Source of the DNA: Pannonibacter sp. SL95
GTDB lineage: Bacteria > Pseudomonadota > Alphaproteobacteria > Rhizobiales > Stappiaceae
Length of the DNA: 64,000 bases
NCBI RefSeq assembly: GCF_026672425.1
Contig: NZ_JAPPRC010000005.1
Span: forward strand, 248,001 to 312,000
Reading direction: 5' to 3'
Of the stretch, positions 37,666-45,419 are shown in pieces. Numbering within the stretch: position 1 is the stretch's first letter; each line of letters opens with the position of its first letter. The notes under the pieces are model-generated. The model ran no database searches. It was not told the origin of the DNA and saw only the letters and a program-made list of their open reading frames with translations. Both the position numbers and the translations under genes were made by a program.

Positions 37666-38901
37666 ATGAAAATTGCCATTGTCGGTTGCGGCTATGTCTT
37701 CGACATTTACATGCGAACGCTGCGCGCCCACCCTGAGATTACCGTCCTTGGCGTGTTCGACATCAATCCTGAGCGCAACAGACGCGTCCATGATTTTTAC
37801 AAGTTCCGGATCTATGACAGTTACGACGCACTGCTAGGCGACAGTGACGTTGAGATTGTCGTCAATCTGACCTCCATCCATGCCCATTTCGAAGTGACGA
37901 AGCGGGCACTCGAAGCCGGCAAGCATGTCTATTCCGAAAAGCCGCTCACCAAGAGCCTGGAGGAATCCGCCCGCCTGTTCGAGATCGCCCGGGACAATGG
38001 CGTTCGCCTCTATGCCGCGCCCTGCAACATCTACAGCGACATGGTGCGCACCATGTTCAAAGCGGTAGAAGAAGGGGCGATCGGCAAGCCGAGGCTGATC
38101 TATGCCGAACTGGACGACAATCCGATCCACCTGCTCGATTTCGACAAGGTCAAAAGCCCGACTGGCGCGCCATGGCCCCTGGAAGAAGAGTTGCGCGAGG
38201 GTTGCACCTACGAGCATCTGGGATACCACCTTGTGTGGATCTGCGCACTCTTGGGCCCCGCGCTCACAGTCACTGCCTTCTCCAGCGAGCTTATCGAGAA
38301 CAAGGCCGCCGGCCTCCCCCCCTATGTGGGCACTCCGGACTATTCGGTCGCTTGTCTGCATTTTGCCAGTGGGGCGACCGCGCGCATCACCTGCAGTTTC
38401 GTTGCTCCGCGCGATCATCGCATGCGGGTGATCGGAGACAAAGGCGAGGTTGTCGGGGACAGCTATCGTCATTATAGGTCGCCGGTCTATCTGGAGCGCT
38501 ACAGCAAGACCAGCCTCAACGCCCGCAAGTTCCAGACCCTGCGCGCGCACCCTCTTCTTGGCCGGTTGTTCGGTATAGGCGGCAAGCGCCTGCCACTTGT
38601 GCGCAACTGGAAATCGGCCGCAGTCATGAAGGATCAGACCCAGCGGTCATCGATGAAGCAGAGGCTACTCGAATGGGTGCGACGCAAGGAGATCTACGCG
38701 CAGGACAAATTCGTCGGCATTGCCGAAATGGCCAAGGAGATACGTGAAAACAATCCGCAGTATCTGACGCCGGAGTTCATCTTGCATGTCAACGAGCTGA
38801 CCTTGCTGGTACAGGGCGCCGGCACGCATGGTCTGGCCACCACGCCGAAAACCACCTTCGCGCCGCTTGGCCCCATTCCGGGCACACAGACCGCGCGGTA
38901 A
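37666..38901 (+). CDS. Gfo/Idh/MocA family oxidoreductase
   Basis: NAD(P)-dependent sugar oxidoreductase of 411 residues. The Rossmann N-terminus MKIAIVGCGYVFDIYMRTLR leads to ADSDVEIVVNLTSIHAHFEV-like text at about 60 (GDSDVEIVVNLTSIHAHFEV). GKHVYSEKPLTKSLEESARL at about residue 86 carries the EKP motif, and the C-domain has CTYEHLGYHLVWICALLGP at about 182. The family makes ketosugars or alters UDP-sugars in polysaccharide pathways. ATG 37666 is the only sensible start. Confidence 0.87.
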   Translation: MKIAIVGCGYVFDIYMRTLRAHPEITVLGVFDINPERNRRVHDFYKFRIYDSYDALLGDSDVEIVVNLTSIHAHFEVTKRALEAGKHVYSEKPLTKSLEESARLFEIARDNGVRLYAAPCNIYSDMVRTMFKAVEEGAIGKPRLIYAELDDNPIHLLDFDKVKSPTGAPWPLEEELREGCTYEHLGYHLVWICALLGPALTVTAFSSELIENKAAGLPPYVGTPDYSVACLHFASGATARITCSFVAPRDHRMRVIGDKGEVVGDSYRHYRSPVYLERYSKTSLNARKFQTLRAHPLLGRLFGIGGKRLPLVRNWKSAAVMKDQTQRSSMKQRLLEWVRRKEIYAQDKFVGIAEMAKEIRENNPQYLTPEFILHVNELTLLVQGAGTHGLATTPKTTFAPLGPIPGTQTAR

Positions 38902-39124
38902 ATGTTGGTGGGAGCGGCACCCGAGTGAATAAAACCGGTAATCATCCCATGGCTCCGAGGGTTGCCTGACGAGGGGACTTCAATGCAGTTGACCTGCGGG
39001 GACAGTTGTGGATAGACGTTTTTGAAATAGCTTCGGCCCCACTTTCACTTAGAGCGTGCTAGGGCTAGTGCATCGAAATCTCGTTGAGCGAAATTCTGAA
39101 AACCTTTCATTTGAGGATTGCGTC
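38902..39124. other. Intergenic gap before manC
   Basis: 223 bases between the oxidoreductase and manC. No clear terminator was seen. The AT-richer part near 39000-39115 may hold a separate manC promoter. Confidence 0.35.
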
Positions 39125-40555
39125 ATGATCACTCCCCTTCTCCTGGTTGGCGGTTCCGGGACCCGCCTTTGGCCTTTGTCGCGCAAGAGCTTTCCCAAGC
39201 AGTTTGCGCCGCTGATCGGTGAGGAAAGCCTGTTCCAGGGCTCGGCGAAGCGGCTGTCGGCGGACGGCTTTGCCGCGCCCGTCGTCATCACCGGATCGGA
39301 TTACCGTTTCATCGTCACCGAGCAGCTGACCGCTGTGGGTATTGACCCGGGCGCGATCCTAATCGAGCCGGAAGCGCGCAACACCGCGCCCGCCGTGCTG
39401 GCCGCAGCGCTCCATATCGCCAAGAGCGATCCCAACGGATTGATGCTCGTTGCCCCGTCCGACCATGTGGTGCCGAACCCGGCTGCCTTCCGCGCCGCCG
39501 TGGCGGCTGGCGTTCCGGCGGCTGAAAGCGGCCAGATCGTCACCTTCGGCATCCGCCCGACCCATGCCGAGACCGGCTATGGCTGGCTGGAGCTGTCGGC
39601 CGCAGCCGCCGAAGGCGAGCCCGTTGCGCTGAAGCGCTTTGTCGAGAAGCCGAACCGGGAGAAGGCCGAGGCGATGCTCGCCGCCGGCTCTTATCTCTGG
39701 AACGCTGGCATCTTCCTGTTCAAGGTCTCCACCATTCTGGACGCCTTCCAGGCGCTGGCGCCGGACCTGATGGAGCCCGTCACAAGCGCGGTCGCGGACG
39801 CCAAGTCCGACCTCGGCTTCCTGCGGCTCGATCCGGCGGCCTTTGCCCGTGCGCCGTCGATCTCCATCGACTATGCGGTGATGGAGCGCGCGACCAACCT
39901 CACCGCCGTGCCTTTCGGCGCCGGCTGGTCAGATCTGGGCGGCTGGGACATGGTGGCCAAGGAAATGGGCCCGGACGCGCGCGGCAACAGCCTTGGCGGC
40001 GAGGCCTCGGCCATCGACTGCGACGGCACGCTCTTGCGCTCCGACAGCGACGGGCTGCAGCTCGTCGGCATTGGCCTCAAGGATGTCATCGCGGTGGCGA
40101 TGAATGACGCCGTGCTGGTGGCCGACAAGTCCCGCGCCCAGGACGTGAAGCTCGCCGTCGAGGCGCTGAAGCAGAAGGGCGCGCGCCAGGCCGAGACCTT
40201 CCCGCGCGATCACCGGCCGTGGGGCTGGTTCGAGACGCTGGCGCTCGCCGACCGGTTCCAGGTCAAGCGCATCGTCGTGCATCCCGGCGCGGCGCTGTCG
40301 CTGCAGAGCCACGTGCACCGCTCCGAGCACTGGATCGTGGTGTCCGGCACCGCGCGCGTGACGGTGAACGACGACGTCAGGCTCGTGACGGAAAACCAGT
40401 CGGTCTACATCCCGCTCGGCGCCATCCACCGGATGGAAAACCCGGGCAAGGTGCCGATGGTGCTGATTGAGGTGCAGACCGGGGCGTATCTGGGCGAAGA
40501 CGACATCATCCGCTACGAGGACATCTATTCCCGTGGCCAGGGCGCCAAGGGCTGA
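39125..40555 (+). CDS. manC: Mannose-1-phosphate guanylyltransferase / mannose-6-phosphate isomerase
   Basis: Bifunctional type II PMI-GMP of 476 residues. The pyrophosphorylase signature LLLVGGSGTRLWPLSRKSFP stands at residue 5, IEPEARNTAPAVLAAALHI at about 80 and RFVEKPNREKAEAMLAAG at about 170. The C-terminal cupin isomerase domain has HRPWGWFETLALADRFQVKR at about 360 and SLQSHVHRSEHWIVVSGTAR at about 395, with metal-binding His residues. It supplies GDP-mannose, the precursor of GDP-D-rhamnose and other deoxy sugars; the reductase-like gene at 57517 could use that branch. ATG 39125 was chosen because the upstream extension precedes the fold without similarity. Confidence 0.92.
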   Translation: MITPLLLVGGSGTRLWPLSRKSFPKQFAPLIGEESLFQGSAKRLSADGFAAPVVITGSDYRFIVTEQLTAVGIDPGAILIEPEARNTAPAVLAAALHIAKSDPNGLMLVAPSDHVVPNPAAFRAAVAAGVPAAESGQIVTFGIRPTHAETGYGWLELSAAAAEGEPVALKRFVEKPNREKAEAMLAAGSYLWNAGIFLFKVSTILDAFQALAPDLMEPVTSAVADAKSDLGFLRLDPAAFARAPSISIDYAVMERATNLTAVPFGAGWSDLGGWDMVAKEMGPDARGNSLGGEASAIDCDGTLLRSDSDGLQLVGIGLKDVIAVAMNDAVLVADKSRAQDVKLAVEALKQKGARQAETFPRDHRPWGWFETLALADRFQVKRIVVHPGAALSLQSHVHRSEHWIVVSGTARVTVNDDVRLVTENQSVYIPLGAIHRMENPGKVPMVLIEVQTGAYLGEDDIIRYEDIYSRGQGAKG

Positions 40556-40583
40556 GCTCAGCCTTCAGGGGTGACTTGGACAG

Positions 40584-40613
40584 AAGGCCGGGCAGCACGT
40601 CCGGCCTTTTTTT
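40584..40613 (+). terminator. Intrinsic terminator after manC
   Basis: An 8-bp stem AAGGCCGG / CCGGCCTT with a 9-nt loop is followed by seven or more T residues. Confidence 0.88.
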
Positions 40614-40663
40614 GTTTCTTGAAGAGGCTTCAGCCGCGCCCTCGGACGTCTTCCCTTCCCTTT

Positions 40664-40809
40664 GCGGTCATCCCCGCCCCCGTGCGGGGATCCACTCCCC
40701 GCACAACACAAACAAAGCGCGGGGATCCAGGCAGCCTCAAAACGGGTCCGCAGCGCCCCGTCCAGTCAGTCGCCCGGCTGGATCCCCGCACGGGGGCGGG
40801 GATGACCGC
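40664..40809. repeat. 146-bp palindromic element with perfect 31-bp arms
   Basis: Two perfectly complementary 31-bp arms (40664-40694 and 40779-40809) open with GCGGTCATCCCCGCCCCC. They enclose an inner stretch that also carries a GCGGGGATCC copy. It is a dispersed palindromic element of the kind frequent in Hyphomicrobiales, in the gap between manC and the nitronate monooxygenase gene. No coding function. Confidence 0.85.
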
Positions 40810-40933
40810 GTGTGGTTGGTCGGGCGGGATAATTTCTTGCGGTTGGCTGGGCGGGGATGCTCTAAGGGGATGGGGGGATAACGGCCGAAGGATGAGCGGG
40901 GATGACCGGAGACAACCGCCTCCCCTACCCGCC

Positions 40934-41869
40934 TCAGAACCGATCGGCCGCCACGGCGGCCTTGGCCTCCTTGTACTCGGCAATGAGCCGGGCGCAGAGC
41001 TCGCCCGTCGGCAGAACCTCGGAAATGCCGCCGACGCCATGGCCGGCTGACCACACGGTCTTCCAGGCCTTGGCCTCGCCTTCCAGGTCCATCTTTCCAT
41101 GTGAAGCAAGGTTGTCCGGGTCGAGCCCGGCGGCGATGATCGAGGGTTTCAGGAAATTGGCGTTCACGCCGCTGATTGCCGGCGTATAGAGAATGTCGCG
41201 GGCGCTGGCACCGACGATCATGTCCTTGTAGGCTGCCTCGATCTGCGCCTCATGTGTGGCGAGGAACCGCGTGCCCATGTAGCCCATGTCGGCGCCCATG
41301 GCGCGGGCGGCGAGAATGTCGGCGCCCGTGTTCATCGCGCCGGCCAGAACCAGCGTGCCGGACCAGACCTTGCGGATCTCGCTGACGAGCGCGAAGGGGC
41401 TGAAGGAGCCGGCATGGCCCCCTGCCCCGGCCGCAACCGCAATGATGCCGTCGACGCCCGCCTCGGCCGCCTTTTCGGCGTGGCGCGCGTTGATCACGTC
41501 ATGGAACACCAGCCCGCCATAGGAATGCACCGCATCGACCACATCCTTCACCGCGCCGAGCGAGGTGATGACCAGCGGGACCTTCTTCGCCACCGTCATC
41601 ATCACATCGGCCTCGATGCGGGCGTTGGAGCGATGCACGATCAGGTTGACGCCGAACGGCGCGGCCTCGCCAGTTTCCGCCAGACGCCCGGCGATCTCGT
41701 CCAGCCAGTCGCCATAGCCCTGCGTCGTGCGCTGGTTCAGCGCCGGAAACGTGCCGATCACGCCGGCCCTGGCCGTCTCCACCACCAGATCCGGCCCGGA
41801 GGCGAGGAACATCGGCGAGGCAATGGCCGGCAGCTTGAGGCCCTTGGTCAGCGCGGCGGGAATGGGCAT
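40934..41869 (-). CDS. Nitronate monooxygenase (2-nitropropane dioxygenase family)
   Basis: FMN-dependent TIM-barrel enzyme of 311 residues. Start 41869 gives MPIPAALTKGLKLPAIASPM with the FMN-binding ASPM. Next are GVIGTFPALNQRTTQGYGDW at about residue 39, GLVFHDVINARHAEKAAEAG at about 135 and IIAVAAGAGGHAGSFSPFAL at about 155 with the catalytic His. VLAGAMNTGADILAARAMGA and DMGYMGTRFLATHEAQIE close the FMN site. It detoxifies alkyl nitronates or reduces quinones/enoyl substrates; the subclass is uncertain. It faces away from the S-layer genes and is not part of them. Confidence 0.9.
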   Translation of the reverse strand: MPIPAALTKGLKLPAIASPMFLASGPDLVVETARAGVIGTFPALNQRTTQGYGDWLDEIAGRLAETGEAAPFGVNLIVHRSNARIEADVMMTVAKKVPLVITSLGAVKDVVDAVHSYGGLVFHDVINARHAEKAAEAGVDGIIAVAAGAGGHAGSFSPFALVSEIRKVWSGTLVLAGAMNTGADILAARAMGADMGYMGTRFLATHEAQIEAAYKDMIVGASARDILYTPAISGVNANFLKPSIIAAGLDPDNLASHGKMDLEGEAKAWKTVWSAGHGVGGISEVLPTGELCARLIAEYKEAKAAVAADRF

Positions 41870-42133
41870 GTCTGGTCTCCTCCGGGAGTGGCTCACATCG
41901 CCCCGGACCCTGCCCGGACATTCCGTTAACGTCAAGGGCAGATCGCAGGGTTTAGCAACCAGGCCGATCCCATCCCCTTCCATCCATGTTGAAAATCGGA
42001 AACGGCGATTGCGGCGCCGCCGCGCGCGCCATAGCTGTTAACGAATGATAAATTCGGAAAATGACCAAGGGCGCGGTCGACACGCTCCGGTTTCAACCTC
42101 CCCGTCCCTTGTTCCTGCTTGATGGAGTTCGCC
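41870..42133. other. Divergent region, nitronate monooxygenase / S-layer-like gene 1
   Basis: 264 bases. An AT-richer patch at about 42030-42060 is a possible promoter for the first S-layer-like gene. No repeats were seen. Confidence 0.35.
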
Positions 42134-44857
42134 TTGAGTACCGCCAGAGAAACCGTCGCGCGCATCTTCAAGAACGTCACCTTCGTCGACGCGCCATCCA
42201 GTTTGCTGAACTCCTACACCGCATTGGTCGAGGCGGGAGTCATGACCGTTGACAACGTGATTGATGCAGTCGTCCAAAGTCCGCAGGCGCAGTCGGCGGC
42301 GGCGTTGATCCGGGTGTATCAGGCGGCGTTTGGACGCATTCCGGATATCACCGGGATCACAAATTTCCTGCAATCGGGAGCAGACTTTTCCAAAGTTGGC
42401 CCCAGTTTTGTTTTGTCCCAGGAATGGGCGAACCGGTACGGCGGATCAGCCGTCAACGAGGCGCTGGTGCAAGCGCTCTACGCTAACGTTCTGGGGCGGA
42501 CGGGGAGCGCGAACGAAGTTGCATACTGGGTGAACAGGGGGCTGACCGGCGCGCTGACCACCGAGCAAGTTCTTTTCGGCTTTGCAAACTCGGCCGAGTT
42601 TGTGCAGCTCAGCGGAAGTTCGATTGTGGCCCTTCTGACGGCGGCAGGAAAGGCGCAGACGGCCGATGAGCTGGCAGCGGTCTACAATGGAACCGACCCG
42701 CTGCGGCCGAACTTCCCGGTGACCTCGTTCACGCTCAAGGCGACGCTCGACCAGTTCGAGGGGACGGAGGGACGCGATACGGTCTATGGCACCCTCGATG
42801 GCACGGCCACGGAGACATTCCAGGCATTTGACGAAGCCAACCTGAAAGGCGGCGAGGACACGCTTCACCTCAGCAACTCCGCCGGCACCATGACGCTGCC
42901 GACTGTCACCAAAATCACGGGTGTCGAGCATCTGGTGCTGCGCTCAGGCGCCAATGCCGTGACGGCCGATGTCCAGGGTGCGAGCTACAAGGACCTGCGG
43001 ACAATCACGGTCGAGCAGGCCGGAACCAAGGCGGCGATCGATATCGACACGAAGGCGGCAGTGACGTCCGTTACTGTCAAGGGTGGCACAACCGTGGCCA
43101 TTGACGACAATGGTGCGGCCGGTACCGACAAGCTGACGACGGTCTCCCTTGACGGCAACACGGGCGCGGCGTCGATCGCTTCGGACGCCCTGACAAAGCT
43201 CTCCCTTGCCAACACATCCGCGTCGGCCACGGTCACGGCCGCAGCGGGAACGCGCGCGCTGACCCTGACCGTCAACGCTGCGTCCGGTGCAACCATCACC
43301 GACAACGAGGCAACCTCGGCGAAGATCATCGGCACCGGTACGGCCTCATCGAGCGTGACCCTGAACCTTGGTAAAGCCACAGCGCTCGAATTTGCCGGCA
43401 CCAAGGAGAATGCCTATATCCTCGGCGGGGCTCAGCCGGCAGATCTCACCATCACCAGCACCAGTACGGGCGGAACCAAGATCAACACTGCCCTGAACAC
43501 TGACGTGACCTTCACCGGCGGTGATGGCAAGGACACCGTCACTGTCGGCGCGACCACCAAGGCGATCCAGATGGGCAAGGGTGACGACACGGTCACCGTC
43601 AACGGCGGCACCATCGGCACCGGCGGCAAGATCGATGGCGGACTTGGCACCGATACGCTTGCCCTGGCACCGGCCGACGCGATCAGCGTGACAACCTCGA
43701 CCGCCTTTGCCAGCAAGGTGAAGGGCTTTGAAGTGCTGCAGCTGTCCGCGACGGCGGCAGCGGGCACGATCAACCTGGCGAACCTCAACACGGTGAGCAC
43801 AGACGGCGGCGACAATGCCATCAACAAGGTGGTGTTTGCCTCCGGCCCGGCGCACGCCCTGACAATTTCCGGGCTCAGCTCCGGCGCAACCCTTGAATAC
43901 AAGGCGGCTGCCAGCGCGGCCGTGACCGCCGACATCACCGGCGCGCTGACTGGCAGCGCGGATGTGCTGAACATTGGCCTGACTGCCACCTCCGGCATTG
44001 GCGCTGGCACCGTGAATGCGGCCAATGTCGAGATCGTCAATATCCTGTCCGACGACAGCGCGACCACACCGACCGGCATTTCCCATTCGGTCACTCTGGC
44101 CGCGACGTCTGCCAGCAAGATCACCGTTTCGGGCGATGCCGGGCTGACCCTCAGCTTCAGCGGCACGAAGCTCACCAGCTTCGACGCATCTGGCATGACC
44201 AAGGGCGGCGTCGACTACGCGACCCATTCCCTCGAGAATACTGCGACGCTGACGGGCGGTGCCGGCAACGATGTGCTCAATGCGGGCTCGGCGCTGAAGT
44301 CAGTCACCTTGAACGGCGGGGCTGGCAATGACACCCTGCGCGGTTCGACAAGCGTCGGATCGACGCTGAACGGCGGCGATGGCAACGACACGCTGATCAG
44401 TGGCTCGGGGGCCGACATTCTGGATGGCGGCACCGGCGATGACACGATCCATACCGGAACCGGCGCGGACAAGGTCACAACCGGAGCCGGAACAGACACG
44501 ATCGTGATCTCCGCCAACACCGGCGTCGTCTACGCGTCGGTGACAGATATCGCCAAGGGCGACAAGATCGACTTCCTGGGTGGCGGGACTGCGACGTTCA
44601 ATGCCCAGCAGATCAAGCTCGCTGATACGGCCAGCCTGCGTGACTATCTGGATGCGGCCGCCGCATCGACGTCAGCCGGCACCAACAGTGCGATTTCCTG
44701 GTTCCAGCTGTTCGGACAGACCTTCCTCGTGCAGGACCGCTCCAACACCGCGGGCTTCAACGACAGCACCGACCAGATCATTCAGCTCGCGGGTGAAATC
44801 GGCCTGGTTGGATCGACGATCAGCGGCACCACGGACAACATCCTGACCATCGGCTGA
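42134..44857 (+). CDS. RsaA-like S-layer protein with DUF4214-type N-terminus, paralogue 1
   Basis: Predicted secreted surface protein of about 907 residues. A TTG start at 42134 is preferred: GGAG lies 6 nt upstream and the N-terminus then lines up with the paralogues (xSTARETVARIFKNV versus MATADTIKQYFVNIL). An ATG at 42122 would add four residues. Residues 1-190 form a DUF4214-type region (AALIRVYQAAFGRIPDITGI, LVQALYANVLGRTGSANEVA). The long T/A/S-rich beta region includes VTFTGGDGKDTVTVGATTKA, close to RsaA of Caulobacter. Residues about 700-795 carry RTX calcium-binding repeats (LTGGAGNDVLNAG, LNGGAGNDTLRG, LDGGTGDDTIHTG). The C-terminal WFQLFGQTFLVQDRSN and DNILTIG match the RsaA-type secretion signal. 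No Sec signal. Probably exported by the type I system at 59932-63034. Confidence 0.87.
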   Translation: MSTARETVARIFKNVTFVDAPSSLLNSYTALVEAGVMTVDNVIDAVVQSPQAQSAAALIRVYQAAFGRIPDITGITNFLQSGADFSKVGPSFVLSQEWANRYGGSAVNEALVQALYANVLGRTGSANEVAYWVNRGLTGALTTEQVLFGFANSAEFVQLSGSSIVALLTAAGKAQTADELAAVYNGTDPLRPNFPVTSFTLKATLDQFEGTEGRDTVYGTLDGTATETFQAFDEANLKGGEDTLHLSNSAGTMTLPTVTKITGVEHLVLRSGANAVTADVQGASYKDLRTITVEQAGTKAAIDIDTKAAVTSVTVKGGTTVAIDDNGAAGTDKLTTVSLDGNTGAASIASDALTKLSLANTSASATVTAAAGTRALTLTVNAASGATITDNEATSAKIIGTGTASSSVTLNLGKATALEFAGTKENAYILGGAQPADLTITSTSTGGTKINTALNTDVTFTGGDGKDTVTVGATTKAIQMGKGDDTVTVNGGTIGTGGKIDGGLGTDTLALAPADAISVTTSTAFASKVKGFEVLQLSATAAAGTINLANLNTVSTDGGDNAINKVVFASGPAHALTISGLSSGATLEYKAAASAAVTADITGALTGSADVLNIGLTATSGIGAGTVNAANVEIVNILSDDSATTPTGISHSVTLAATSASKITVSGDAGLTLSFSGTKLTSFDASGMTKGGVDYATHSLENTATLTGGAGNDVLNAGSALKSVTLNGGAGNDTLRGSTSVGSTLNGGDGNDTLISGSGADILDGGTGDDTIHTGTGADKVTTGAGTDTIVISANTGVVYASVTDIAKGDKIDFLGGGTATFNAQQIKLADTASLRDYLDAAAASTSAGTNSAISWFQLFGQTFLVQDRSNTAGFNDSTDQIIQLAGEIGLVGSTISGTTDNILTIG

Positions 44858-44885
44858 CAAGCCCGACAGGACCATTGCCATCGAA

Positions 44886-44920
44886 GACCCGCCGGCGCAT
44901 TCACGCCGGCGGGTCATTTT
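44886..44920 (+). terminator. Terminator after S-layer-like gene 1
   Basis: A perfect 12-bp stem GACCCGCCGGCG / CGCCGGCGGGTC with a 6-nt loop is followed by ATTTT. The T-run is short but the stem is very stable. Confidence 0.82.
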
Positions 44921-45419
44921 GCTTCTGACGGGACAGGCTTGCGAGGCAGCCCCTGACTTTGACGCAAATCGGGCGGGAGCGGAGGCCGCGAATCCTGTGA
45001 ACGCGAGCGTCCATGTCCTTCGCTCTATCCGCCTTCGCACCTGTTGCAGGCTGGCAACACCGGGATGACATCTGCAGTTTTGACAGGGACACCCATCGGC
45101 CCGGAAGATGGGAACGGCCGGACAACCCGTTGAAAATCCGCAAGTTTCCGGGAAACTCGCGCGGTTGGGTATCCTCAGCGTGGCGCGAGCCGCAAAAGTT
45201 GCAGGCCGTCGACCGGGTCAATCACGCGCTTGCACGTGTAGTGAATTTACTATACACCACTCGGGAGCGGTGGAATCAGCAGCTTGCGGCCAGATGGCTG
45301 CTCGTCTAATGAGGAACCCGTGTTGGGAGAGTCGCACCTGTGCGCCGCCCGGCCTCGACGTCTGTCTGGCTCCATTAGGGCAGAGGGCAGACGAAAGAAC
45401 ACGAGAGAGGACTTGAGAT
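44921..45419 (+). promoter_or_regulatory. Long upstream region and leader of the main S-layer gene
   Basis: About 500 bases without a gene. A small hairpin at 45236-45257 (GTGTAGT against ACTATACAC, one bulge) lies about 165 nt before the ATG. The end of the region has GAGAGGA about 7 nt before ATG 45420. Long stable leaders are common for abundant S-layer mRNAs. The promoter was not located. Confidence 0.5.
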
